A DNA stretch of 64,000 nucleotides, taken from assembly GCF_030708455.1 (NCBI RefSeq), contig NZ_JAUYWF010000003.1, positions 124,001-188,000 of the forward strand, written 5' to 3'. This document shows, piece after piece, positions 22,938 to 32,782 of this stretch. Made by a program: the position numbers and the translations under genes. Each line of letters opens with the position of its first letter. Positions within the stretch are counted from its first letter, which is position 1. The notes under the pieces were generated by a model. It did no database searches. It was not told the origin of the DNA and saw only the letters and a list, made by a program, of their open reading frames with translations. This DNA is from Halomonas sp. SSL-5 (GTDB taxonomy: Bacteria > Pseudomonadota > Gammaproteobacteria > Pseudomonadales > Halomonadaceae).

Positions 22938-24671
22938 TCAGAGGCGGCTGGCCACGGCGTCGAGGAAGCCTTCCATGTCGACCAGGGTCTCGTTTTCCGG
23001 GGCGTTGGTCTTGCCCTTGAGGTCGCCGGTGATGATGCCCGCGTCGACGGTGTCGATCAGTGCCGCCTTGAGCCGCTGGGCATACTCCACCAGCACGGGG
23101 TTCTCCGCGCGCTCGCCGAGGGTCTCCAGGGCATTGGCCACGGCGAAGAGCAGGGCGGAGGAGTTGAAGTGCGCCTCGCGGCCGTCGGTCTCCAGGTACT
23201 TGAGGTAGAGATCGTGGGCGGTGCCGTGGGGCGCCTCGAACAGCATGGTGCCGTCCTTGCTCTCGATGATCGAGCTGGCGGTGGCCAGGCTGCCGCCGAG
23301 GGCGGCGGAGATATCCGAGAAGATGTCGCCGTCCAGGTTCTGCGCCGGATAGAGGGCGTTGCGGGGCGGGTCGGTGATCATCTTGATGAGCTGGCTGGAG
23401 GGCCGCATGATCATGAACGAGGGCGGCGGGGTGCCATTCTCGGCCAGCTCGCGGCGCACGTCGGTGATCACGGTGCTGAAGACCTCGTCGTACTCCATGT
23501 ACTCGCGCTTGAGGCCGAAGTAGACCTCCTTGCCCTTGCGCGAGGCGTCGCGGAATACCTGCAGCACCCAGTCCTTGATCGCCGCGTGGTCGTTGGACAT
23601 CAGCAGGATGGGGTCGCCCTTCCTGACGTGGCGGGCGTGCTTCTCCTCGCCGTCGACGATCACCTTGAGGATGCCGTCCTCCTCGGCGGGGGCGTTGAAG
23701 CTGCCGTACTGGTCGCCGCCGCCGGCGCTCATGCGCGAGATGGAGACCTGGGCCTTGCGGTCGGGGATGCCGAAACGCTTGAGCTGCTCCACCAGCTTGT
23801 GGAGCTTGCGCCCGGTGGTGTTGTCGGGCACGCCCCACAGCGCCCGCTCGGGCGGGTTGGCGACCAGGCGCGCGGCCTGGGCGTCGATCAGCTCGTAGTG
23901 GTAGTTGAGCCCCAGGGCCTCGACCTGCTCGCGGTAGTGGGCGTCATAGATGCCCTCGATGGCGGCGCGCATCACCCCGTCATAGCCGGAGATGACGGTG
24001 TCCTTGAGGCCCAGGTAGATGTCGCGCTTCTCGTCGATGGCACGCTGGAAGAAGCGGTGGGCCCAGGCCTTGACGTCCTCCAGGTCGTTGGTGGCGAGCA
24101 GCCAGGGGTCGCCCTTCTTGACTTCGCGGCGGTGCAGCTCCACCGGGTCGCCGCTTTCGCCGACGAACATCAGCTTGACGATGCCGGTGGCGCGGGACAA
24201 CTCGTTGAAGCTCTCCTTGATGCCGCCGACCTCCATGGTGTCGATGACGATGTCGCGGTCGACCCACTCGGGGCGCTTGACCATGAGGTTGCGGAACTGG
24301 ATGTCCTCGCGGGTGATGTTGCCGCCGATGCCCTTGCGGATGGCACCGTTGGGCGACTTGGTGGCCAGCGGGTTCAGCTTGGTGCCGTCGAGATCGGGGT
24401 GCTTGGCGAGCAGCTCGCCGAGCTGGGTGCGGTTGACCGTCATGCCGGCGTTCTTGATGCCTACGCCATGGGCCTTGAGGGCCTCGACGGCATCCACTAC
24501 CACCTGGCCGTTGGTGACCAGGCGGTTCTCGGCGGAGAGGTCGATCTCGACCAGCGGGATCTCCAGCCGGGAGGTCACGAAGGTGTCGAGAATCTTCTCG
24601 AAGGCTACCTGGGCCATCTCGTCACCGTGGAGGATGACCAGGGGGGCTTCGACTGTGATCTTGCTGCTCAT
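22938..24671 (-). CDS. icd: Isocitrate dehydrogenase, type II-like, with internal duplication
   Basis: A 577-residue protein (start MSSKIT at 24671; a longer open frame adds an unlikely tail). Active-site stretches match eukaryote-type NADP isocitrate dehydrogenase: SPNGAIRKGIGGNITRED (substrate loop), NLDGDIFSDISAALGGSLAT (metal Asp pair) and EAPHGTAHDLY (cofactor). It oxidises isocitrate to 2-oxoglutarate. The enzyme is about 165 residues longer than the usual 410, and residues ~120-285 and ~286-450 are recognisably repeats (KGDPxLLxxND...W...YxGLK...YD...PPxxAL). Copy 2 keeps the R...GDQY catalytic Arg and Tyr (R313, Y322); copy 1 does not. It is neither the 741-residue monomeric nor the short E. 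coli form. Confidence 0.85.
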   Translation of the reverse strand: MSSKITVEAPLVILHGDEMAQVAFEKILDTFVTSRLEIPLVEIDLSAENRLVTNGQVVVDAVEALKAHGVGIKNAGMTVNRTQLGELLAKHPDLDGTKLNPLATKSPNGAIRKGIGGNITREDIQFRNLMVKRPEWVDRDIVIDTMEVGGIKESFNELSRATGIVKLMFVGESGDPVELHRREVKKGDPWLLATNDLEDVKAWAHRFFQRAIDEKRDIYLGLKDTVISGYDGVMRAAIEGIYDAHYREQVEALGLNYHYELIDAQAARLVANPPERALWGVPDNTTGRKLHKLVEQLKRFGIPDRKAQVSISRMSAGGGDQYGSFNAPAEEDGILKVIVDGEEKHARHVRKGDPILLMSNDHAAIKDWVLQVFRDASRKGKEVYFGLKREYMEYDEVFSTVITDVRRELAENGTPPPSFMIMRPSSQLIKMITDPPRNALYPAQNLDGDIFSDISAALGGSLATASSIIESKDGTMLFEAPHGTAHDLYLKYLETDGREAHFNSSALLFAVANALETLGERAENPVLVEYAQRLKAALIDTVDAGIITGDLKGKTNAPENETLVDMEGFLDAVASRL

Positions 24672-24759
24672 CGCCTCGTCTCTTTTCTGCGCGCTGGAAA
24701 GTGCGTCTAGGGTACGCCGGAAGGCCCGGACACGCCATGCTTCCAAGGGGGAAGGCCCT

Positions 24760-26007
24760 TCAGTTCTCGCTGCCGGCCCAGCGCTCGTCGGGGTGCACCT
24801 CGTTGGCCGGCAGCACCGGGTCGTAGCCATCCCGGCGCAGCGCCTCGATCACCTCCCGGGTGTGGTCGCTGCCCAGGGTCTCCAGGGTGGCCTCCACCTC
24901 GGTGGCGCGCAGCGAGAGATCGGTGAAGGTGCGGTGGTGGGCGATATGGATGACGTTGGCATGCTGTTCGGCGAGCTGCCGCGTCAGCTCGGCCAGGGCG
25001 CCGGGCACGTCGGGGATCGCCACGCGCACGCGCACGATGCGCCCGCTGCGGACCAGACCGCGCTGGATCACCGAGGAGAGTGCCAGCATGTCGATGTTGC
25101 CGCCGCACAGGATCAGCCCCACCTTGCGTCCGCGATAGCGCTCGGGGTCGGCCAGCACCGCGGCCAGGCCGGCGGCGCCGGCACCCTCAGCCACGCTCTT
25201 CTCGATCTCCAGCAGCAGCAGGATGGCGCGCTCGATCTCGGGTTCGTCCACCAGCACGATATCACTCACCCGCTCGCGCACGATGGGCAGGGTCAGCTTG
25301 CCGGGCTGCTTGACCGCGATGCCCTCGGCGAGGGTGGCCAGCCCGCAGTGGATCGGTTCTCCGGCCAGGGCCTGCTGCATGGAAGGGAAGCGCTTGGTCT
25401 GCACGCCGACGATCTCGATGCCGGGCTTGAGTTCGCTGGCGGCGATGGCGTTGCCGCCGATCAGGCCACCGCCGCCGATGGGGATCACCAGGGCGTCGAG
25501 ATCCGGGGCGTCCTCGAGCATCTCCAGGGCGATGGTGCCTTGCCCTGCGATGATGCGCTCGTCGTCGTAGGGGTGCACGAAGACGAGGTTGCGCTCGGCG
25601 GCGAGGCGGTGGGCGTACTCGCCGGCCTCGGCGACGCCCTCGCCCTCGAGATGGACTTCCGCGCCGAGCCGGCGGGTGTTGTGCACCTTGAGGTTGGGCG
25701 TATGCCGCGGCATGACGATGGTGGCGCGGATGCCCAGCCGGGCGGCGTGGTAGGCCACCGCCTGGGCGTGGTTGCCGGCGGACATGGCGATCACGCCGCG
25801 CCGTCTCTCCTGCTCGGAGAGCGTCAGCAGGTGATTGAGGGCGCCGCGCTCCTTGAAGGCGGCGGTGAACTGGTGGTTCTCGAACTTGATGTAGAGCTCG
25901 CAGCCGGTGATGCGCGACAGGGTATGCGAGAGCAGGCAGGGAGTGTGCTCCACGCTGCCCCGAATGCGCTCGGCGGCGGTGCGGATGTCGTCGAGGGTCA
26001 CGCTCAT
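24760..26007 (-). CDS. Threonine dehydratase with C-terminal ACT domain
   Basis: A 415-residue PLP enzyme with GGAG nine bases before the ATG. The PLP lysine is in NHQFTAAFKERGALNHLLTL, the phosphate-binding loop in IPIGGGGLIGGNAIAA and the asparagine loop in MSAGNHAQAVAYHA. From about residue 325 an ACT domain (VRVRVAIPDVPGALAELTRQ) is attached, as in the roughly 400-residue catabolic/regulated threonine ammonia-lyases, rather than the double ACT-like domain of long IlvA. It produces 2-oxobutyrate from threonine. It may be allosterically controlled. Its position near sstT and sdaA is consistent with hydroxy-amino acid breakdown. Confidence 0.92.
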   Translation of the reverse strand: MSVTLDDIRTAAERIRGSVEHTPCLLSHTLSRITGCELYIKFENHQFTAAFKERGALNHLLTLSEQERRRGVIAMSAGNHAQAVAYHAARLGIRATIVMPRHTPNLKVHNTRRLGAEVHLEGEGVAEAGEYAHRLAAERNLVFVHPYDDERIIAGQGTIALEMLEDAPDLDALVIPIGGGGLIGGNAIAASELKPGIEIVGVQTKRFPSMQQALAGEPIHCGLATLAEGIAVKQPGKLTLPIVRERVSDIVLVDEPEIERAILLLLEIEKSVAEGAGAAGLAAVLADPERYRGRKVGLILCGGNIDMLALSSVIQRGLVRSGRIVRVRVAIPDVPGALAELTRQLAEQHANVIHIAHHRTFTDLSLRATEVEATLETLGSDHTREVIEALRRDGYDPVLPANEVHPDERWAGSEN

Positions 26008-26148
26008 GGCGGGGGGCTCCGGTTCTCGTCAGGCTTTCATGATGCGTCGTCGCGCAGTTGATGTCGAAACGAATGTCGAAACCCTGACGCCTGGGATAGA
26101 GTCAATTACAGGCCCCGCCAGGGCCTGTTTAGTCATGAGGAGAACGCG

Positions 26149-26904
26149 ATGAACGCCAGCAAGATACTGCAGCAGCTGATGCAGCAGGCCGGTGGCCAGT
26201 CCGGCAGTGGGTCGAGCGGCCAGGGCGGCTCGGGCCTGGATATCCAGGGCATGCTCGGGAGCCTTTCCCGCCAGCTGGGCGGTGGGGGCTCATCGTCCGG
26301 TCAGGGCGGCGGTTCGGGGGTCGACGTCAAGAGCCTGCTGGGCGGCGGCGCCCTGGGCATGCTGGTGGGTTCCAAGCGCGGCCGCAAGCTGGGCGGCAAG
26401 GCGCTCAAGTATGGCGCCATCGCCGGGGTGGGGATGCTGGCCTGGAAGGCGTGGCAGAACTCGCGTGACAACGCCGGCGACAATGCCGGCAGCCAGGGCC
26501 GCGGCTCGGCCAGCGAGGGCGAGGCGGTGGAGCAGCTGGGTGGCCAGGCCCTCGAGCGGCGCAGCCTGGAGCTGCTGCAGGCGATGATCATGGCGGCCCG
26601 CGCCGATGGCCACATCGACGCCCAGGAGCGTGAACTGATCGCCGGCCAGATCGACGCGCTGGGCGCGGATCAGGAACTGCACGCCTGGGTGGAGCGTCAG
26701 CTCCAGGCGCCGCTGGATGCCGAGGCCTTGGCGGCCCAGGTCGACTCGCCCCAGGCGGCCCGCGAGATGTACCTGATCAGCGTGGCGGTGGTCGATGAGC
26801 AGAATGGCATGGAGCGCGCCTGGCTCGACCAGCTGGGCCGCGCGCTGGCGCTGCCCGACGGGGTCACCGCCGAGCTCGAGCACCAGGCCCGAGAGGCCGG
26901 TTGA
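26149..26904 (+). CDS. DUF533 (YebE-like) inner membrane protein
   Basis: A 251-residue protein with AGGAG six bases before the ATG. The N-terminus (MNASKILQQLMQQAGGQSGS) is followed by Gly/Ser/Gln-rich low complexity, a short hydrophobic segment (GGKALKYGAIAGVGMLAWKA) and a helical TerB-like C-terminal domain (IMAARADGHIDAQERELIAG). This is the standard plan of DUF533 proteins. Function unknown. Its TGA overlaps the pgpA ATG by one base. Confidence 0.88.
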   Translation: MNASKILQQLMQQAGGQSGSGSSGQGGSGLDIQGMLGSLSRQLGGGGSSSGQGGGSGVDVKSLLGGGALGMLVGSKRGRKLGGKALKYGAIAGVGMLAWKAWQNSRDNAGDNAGSQGRGSASEGEAVEQLGGQALERRSLELLQAMIMAARADGHIDAQERELIAGQIDALGADQELHAWVERQLQAPLDAEALAAQVDSPQAAREMYLISVAVVDEQNGMERAWLDQLGRALALPDGVTAELEHQAREAG

Positions 26905-27377
26905 TGGTCGAGCCATTGATGGCGCTGGCCACCGGCCTGGGCACGGGGCTCTCGCCCTGGGCCTCGGGTACCGTCGGGTCACTGCTGGGGCTGCCGCTGG
27001 CCTGGTGGCTGCTGGGGCGTACCCGGCGGGTGCAGGTCGCGGTGACGCTGGCCCTGCTGCTGGCCGCGGTGCCGGTCTGCCACCTGGCCGAGCAGGCGCT
27101 TTCCGCCAAGGATGACGGGCGCATCGTGCTCGACGAGATCGTCGCCTTCCCGGTAGCGGTGCTGGGCCAGACGGCGGCCCGCCAGCCCTGGGCGATGGCC
27201 TCCGCCTTCGTGGTCTACCGGGTGTTCGACGGTGCCAAGCCGCCGCCGGTGAGCCTGGCCGAGGCGGTGCCCGGCGGTGCCGGCATCGTGCTCGACGACG
27301 TCATGGCCGCGGCCATGACCTGGCTGGTGATGGCCGGTGGCCTCCTCCTCTGGCGCCGGCGTCAGGCCTCTTCCTGA
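26904..27377 (+). CDS. pgpA: Phosphatidylglycerophosphatase A
   Basis: A 157-residue membrane protein removing the phosphate from phosphatidylglycerophosphate. The family signature runs from GLGTGLSPWASGTVGSLLGL through RIVLDEIVAFPVAVLG to VFDGAKPPPV, then IVLDDVMAAAM. The ATG at 26904 overlaps the preceding stop (TGATG). The 3' end overlaps the converging PhoD-like gene by 16 bp. Confidence 0.93.
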   Translation: MVEPLMALATGLGTGLSPWASGTVGSLLGLPLAWWLLGRTRRVQVAVTLALLLAAVPVCHLAEQALSAKDDGRIVLDEIVAFPVAVLGQTAARQPWAMASAFVVYRVFDGAKPPPVSLAEAVPGGAGIVLDDVMAAAMTWLVMAGGLLLWRRRQASS

Positions 27378-29317
27378 GCCGCCGGCGGAAAGCGCACCTC
27401 GAAGCCGCGGGCGTCGAGCTGGCGGATATCGCGGGGTCGGCCCCGATCGTCGAAGTCGACCAGGCCGATCCCGCTGCCGTTCCATAGCCGCTCGCCGGCC
27501 TTGGCGCGGTCCGGGTCGCGGGGCGTGATGGCCAGGCGGCGGCGCTTGGTGAACCAGTTGAGCGGCGACCAAGGCGCATAGAGCCAGCGGTTCAGACGAT
27601 CGAACCAGTCGAGCAGGGTGTCGGGAAAGGCGTTCTTGATGCCGCTGGAGGTGATCTGCCACAGCCGCGGCCCCTGGCTTCGCTGGCGGATACGGATGTC
27701 GTAGGCGAAGGAGTAGTGCACGTCGCCGGAGAGGATGACGTAGTTCCCCGGGGTGCGCGAGTGGCGGAAGATATTGAGCAGCACGCTGGCCGCCCCGCGG
27801 TGGGCCATCCAGTTCTCGGCGTCCACCACCAGCGGCCTGCCGGCCAGGGTGAAGAACTTCTGGATGACCTCGATCAGCTTGACGCCGAACATCGGCGCCG
27901 GCGAGACGATGATCACCGAGCGGTGGTGGAGCAGCGCCTGCTGAAACTCGCTCAGCGCCTCCCAGTCCATCAGCCCCGAGGGGCGCTTCGGGCTGCGCTC
28001 GCTGCGCCAGCGCCGGGTGCGGGTATCGAGCACCACCAGCGGCGGCTCCCCCGGCACCTCGAACCCCCAGCCCTCGAAGCGCAGCAGGCCCCGGATCAGC
28101 GCATCGAGGGCCTCGCCGTCTAGCCAGCCGTCGCCCTGGGCGGCGGCCTGCAGTACCCGGACGCAGTCGTCCAGCGGTTCGGCCAGGCGCTCGGGGGCAT
28201 TGCCCCAGCCCTGGCAGAGCAGATAGCCGAGCAGGGCGTTGCCGATGATGCGCCGCGAGAAGGGATGCTCATAGGCGGTGCGCTCCCAGTCGGCGGTGAG
28301 GTTCCAGTCGTCGGTGATGTCGTGGTCGTCGAAGATCATCAGCGTGGGCAGCCGGGCGAGCAGGCGAGCGGCGGCGGGCAGGCCGGCCACGAAGCGTTCG
28401 ATCACCGCGCGCTGCTCGGCGAAGAGCGTGCTGTGCTTGTCGTCCAGCGAGGGCGTTTCTACCTGGATCAGCTCCCAGGGCGTCGGCGACCACACCAGCA
28501 GGTACATGGCCATCACCTCGGCGAGGGTGGCCAGGTGGTTGTGGGCATTGGCCGAGGTGAACACCGGCTTGCGTACCCCGCCGAAGAAGCGCTCGCGGAG
28601 GTTCTCCGAGCTCTCCACGTCGGGCAGCAGCGACTCGCGATCGTAATAGTGGGCGGCCTCGCCATGCAGGGCGCGGCTGTCGGCCACCACGGCGCCCTCC
28701 AGCGGCTCGTCGAACAGCCCCAGGCGGCGGATCAGGGCGTGGATGGCCACCAGCATGGGGCCGGCGACGTCGTCGGCGTAGACCTGGTCGCCGGTCATCA
28801 ACAGCCAGGCGGGGCGCTCCTCGGGGGTCGTGCGGCGCTCGGCCAGCCACGCCTCGGCGCGCACCAGGCCATCGCCGCCGTCGTGGTGGGGCTTGCGGCA
28901 GGAGCCGTGCAGCAGCCGGTGGTGGCGGCCGGCCAGCACGAAGGCGGGCGGCTCGCCGTCGGCGTCCAACAGGTGCGGGCCCCAGTCGGCGATGCCGCGC
29001 TCGCCTTCGCCGGCGTGGCGGGGGTCGGCGTCGCGCACGCGCAGGTCGTAGGCAATCAGGGTGTCGGTCGGCAGCGGCGTCTCGAGGGGCAGGTCGATCA
29101 GGTGCAACCAGGCGTGGCGGCCCACCGGCACGCGCCGGCAGTGGTCGTCCAGGGACAGCCGTCGCGTCCCCTCGCCGGCTGGGGTGAGGGCGAGGGTCAG
29201 CGCGAGGGGGCGGCTCGCCGCCAGCCACAGCACCAGGCGGTCGGGTGCCAGGCGGCGCAGCAGCGGGCCGGCAAGTACGGGAGGTAGGGTGGTCTCTTCC
29301 ATGGATGAGGTCGTCAT
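27362..29317 (-). CDS. PhoD-like metallophosphatase
   Basis: A 651-residue protein. I start it at the ATG at 29317 (MTTSSMEETTLPPVLAGPLL), with AGGA six bases upstream; the frame is open to 29395. The metallophosphatase core has GSCRKPHHDG, LLMTGDQVYADD, LMIFDDHDITDDWNLTADW and YVILSGDVHYSF, placing Asp/His metal ligands as in PhoD alkaline phosphatases. There is no Tat signal or other export signal, unlike secreted PhoD, so it is probably cytoplasmic. It is divergent from the Pot-type ABC operon, and the gap carries a Pho-box-like array at 29471-29510. Confidence 0.85.
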   Translation of the reverse strand: MTTSSMEETTLPPVLAGPLLRRLAPDRLVLWLAASRPLALTLALTPAGEGTRRLSLDDHCRRVPVGRHAWLHLIDLPLETPLPTDTLIAYDLRVRDADPRHAGEGERGIADWGPHLLDADGEPPAFVLAGRHHRLLHGSCRKPHHDGGDGLVRAEAWLAERRTTPEERPAWLLMTGDQVYADDVAGPMLVAIHALIRRLGLFDEPLEGAVVADSRALHGEAAHYYDRESLLPDVESSENLRERFFGGVRKPVFTSANAHNHLATLAEVMAMYLLVWSPTPWELIQVETPSLDDKHSTLFAEQRAVIERFVAGLPAAARLLARLPTLMIFDDHDITDDWNLTADWERTAYEHPFSRRIIGNALLGYLLCQGWGNAPERLAEPLDDCVRVLQAAAQGDGWLDGEALDALIRGLLRFEGWGFEVPGEPPLVVLDTRTRRWRSERSPKRPSGLMDWEALSEFQQALLHHRSVIIVSPAPMFGVKLIEVIQKFFTLAGRPLVVDAENWMAHRGAASVLLNIFRHSRTPGNYVILSGDVHYSFAYDIRIRQRSQGPRLWQITSSGIKNAFPDTLLDWFDRLNRWLYAPWSPLNWFTKRRRLAITPRDPDRAKAGERLWNGSGIGLVDFDDRGRPRDIRQLDARGFEVRFPPAAQEEA

Positions 29318-29470
29318 GCGGTTTCCTGGGGTCACCCCGAGACCGGTCTCGGGGCGACAGGTTCCAGCCTCGCCGATGGCGTGGGCCTCAGGCAAGCGCC
29401 GCGTGGAGCGTTGATGGTGGCGGCCTGGCGACTCGCCGGGAATCGCCTACAGTGATTCCACAGGATTGAA

Positions 29471-29510
29471 CGGTCATGCAGGCGTCATGTCGGCGTCATC
29501 CGGCTGTCAC
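29471..29510 (+). promoter_or_regulatory. Pho-box-like array of four 7-mers with 11-bp period
   Basis: CGGTCAT (29471), GCGTCAT (29482), GCGTCAT (29493) and CTGTCAC (29504) start exactly 11 bp apart. The PhoB consensus is CTGTCAT-N4-CTGTCAC. A CATAAG at 29521-29526 lies ten bases downstream, the distance expected of a -10 box at a PhoB-activated promoter for the plus-strand operon. Confidence 0.5.
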
Positions 29511-29579
29511 GGCCGGGCGACATAAGGGTACGGCACGTCGCGCCATCTTCGGATCCCACCGCTCGAGGAGAACTTTCCC

Positions 29580-30698
29580 ATGTCGATCACTCGTCGCCGC
29601 TTCCTGCAGGGCTCGCTGGCCGCCGGGGCGGCCGCCACGCTGCCCAGCCCCTTCTACATCAACCGGGCCCTGGCCCAGCAGGAGCCGCTGCGCATCTACG
29701 CCTGGGCGGGCTACTTCAACGACGCCATGCTGGCCGACTTCACCGACAAGACTGGCATCCCGGCGACCTTCACTCCCTATGGCACCAACGACGAGCTGAT
29801 GAACTCGCTGCGCGCCAGCGCCGGCGAGGGCTTCGATGTGATCATGCCCACCGTGGACCGGGTGCCGGGCTATCTCGACTACAACCTGATCCAGCCGCTG
29901 GACGAGTCGCGCATCAACTGGAGCGGCGCCCTGGACAGCGCCATCGAGGGCTCCGAGGTGGGCGGCGTGGTGGACGGCAAGCGCTACTTTGCGCCCAGTG
30001 ACTGGGGCACCGAGGCGATCACCTGGCATCGCCGCTACGCCGACATCGATCGCGCCAACCTGAGCTACGCCGACCTGTGGAACCCCGAGCACGGCCAGGG
30101 CGTCACGGTTCGCGGCCACTCGGCGCTGGTCGGCATCGGCCTGTGGCTGGAGCGCGAGGGCCGGCTGCCCCACCCGCTGCTCGACTCTTACAAGAACGAG
30201 GAGGCGATGCGCGCCAACTTCGACGTCATCCTCGAGGAGGCGGTCAAGCACAAGGCGATGCTGGTGCAGTTCTGGAACACCGAGAACGAGGCCCAGGCCG
30301 CCTTCCGCACCAACGGTGCCATCATCGGCCAGACCTGGGACTCCACCGCCTTCCGCCTGCAGCAGGAGGGCGATGACATCGCCTACGGCGCGCCCAAGGA
30401 GGGGGCCCTGGCGTGGATGGAGGGCTTCGTGATTCCCAAGAATGCTAGCAACCCGGACGCCGTCTACGAGCTGATCAACTGGTACTACACCCCCGAGGCC
30501 GGCGCCATGTTCGTCGAGGCCACCGGTTACAACTCCACCTCCAAGGGTGCCACCGAGCTGCTGCCCGAGGCGACGCGCCAGTTCTTCACCGAGTCCTACA
30601 CCGAGCAGGACCTGGAGAACCTGTGGTGGTGGCCGATCCAGGAGCCCTGGTACGTGGCGCTGCGCAACGAGTACCAGGACCGCTACCTGTCCGCCTGA
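29580..30698 (+). CDS. Pot-type ABC transporter substrate-binding protein
   Basis: A 372-residue periplasmic protein with GAGGAG nine bases before the ATG. It starts with a twin-arginine signal (SITRRRFLQGSLAAGAAATL), unusual for PotD-like proteins, and is likely cut after ALA-QQ. The mature fold follows PotD/PotF (LRIYAWAGYFNDAMLADFTD, FDVIMPTVDRVPGYL). Polyamines are the default ligand of the family, but the ligand is not proven; the Pho-box-like array upstream raises the alternative of a phosphorus-containing ligand. First gene of a four-gene operon. Confidence 0.88.
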   Translation: MSITRRRFLQGSLAAGAAATLPSPFYINRALAQQEPLRIYAWAGYFNDAMLADFTDKTGIPATFTPYGTNDELMNSLRASAGEGFDVIMPTVDRVPGYLDYNLIQPLDESRINWSGALDSAIEGSEVGGVVDGKRYFAPSDWGTEAITWHRRYADIDRANLSYADLWNPEHGQGVTVRGHSALVGIGLWLEREGRLPHPLLDSYKNEEAMRANFDVILEEAVKHKAMLVQFWNTENEAQAAFRTNGAIIGQTWDSTAFRLQQEGDDIAYGAPKEGALAWMEGFVIPKNASNPDAVYELINWYYTPEAGAMFVEATGYNSTSKGATELLPEATRQFFTESYTEQDLENLWWWPIQEPWYVALRNEYQDRYLSA

Positions 30699-30722
30699 CG
30701 GATGCCCGAGCGAGAGGTGACC

Positions 30723-31881
<1,159 letters not shown>

Positions 31882-31889
<8 letters not shown>

Positions 31890-32769
31890 GCAGCTCGCCG
31901 CCCGCTTCGGCGGCCCCCTGTCGGCGGCGATCCTCGCCCTGCTGGGGATCTGGCTGATCCTGATGGTGACCCTGCCGCAGCTGCAGATGATCGACTACTC
32001 GCTGCGCCCCAACCTGCTGCCCGACCAGCGCGGCGGCCCCGAGGATGGCTGGACACTGGCCAACTACGCCACCCTGTTCGCCAACGACATCCACCGCGCG
32101 ATCTTCTTCAAGACACTGTGGTCCAGCGTGCTGGTGACCCTGCTGACGCTGGCCGTCAGTTATCCGCTGGCCTGGTACCTGGCCAAGGTGGCCACCCCGC
32201 GGCAGGCGGCGCTGTGCATCCTGCTGCTGATCATTCCCTTCTGGATCAACGAGATCCTGCGCACCTACTCGTGGTTCATCATCCTGGCCTTCCGCGGCCC
32301 GCTCAACGAGCTGCTGCTGATGCTGGGGCTGATCGACCGCCCCATCCGCTTCCTGAGTGGCGACGGCGGGGTGATGGTGGGCATGGTCTACGCCTATATC
32401 CTGTTCATGGTGTTCCCGCTCTACAACGCCATCGAGAGCCTCGACGACAACCAGGTACGCGCCGCCCGGGACCTCGGCGCCGGCACCCTGCGTACCCATC
32501 GGCGCATCGTGATCCCCCACGCCAAGCCGGGCATCGCCACCGGCTGCATCATGACCTTCATGCTGGCGGCGGGCAGCTATGCGGTGCCGGCGCTGCTCGG
32601 CTCGCCGGGCAGCCGCTGGTTCACCCAGATCATCTACAACTGGTTCTTCGAGGGCGGCAACTGGAACCAGGGGGCGGCCTACGCCTTCCTGCTGCTGGTG
32701 CTGTGTATCGGCTTCATGTCGCTGGTCATGAAGGTGTTCAGGGTGGGCCTGGGAGACATCGCGAAATGA
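31882..32769 (+). CDS. Pot-type ABC transporter permease 1 (PotB-like)
   Basis: A 295-residue inner-membrane protein. The ATG at 31882 overlaps the ATPase gene by eight bases and has GGAGG six bases upstream. It has six hydrophobic segments and the EAA loop (NAIESLDDNQVRAARDLGAG), the contact site for the ATPase. It pairs with the next permease. A long reading from 31777 is only the ATPase gene in another frame. Confidence 0.92.
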
Positions 32770-32782
32770 GGGACCGGGCCAA

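Noticed and set aside
24672..24830. N-terminal extension of the isocitrate dehydrogenase
   Set aside because: The added residues are Arg/Thr/Cys-rich, overlap the end of the threonine dehydratase gene and have no ribosome binding site.
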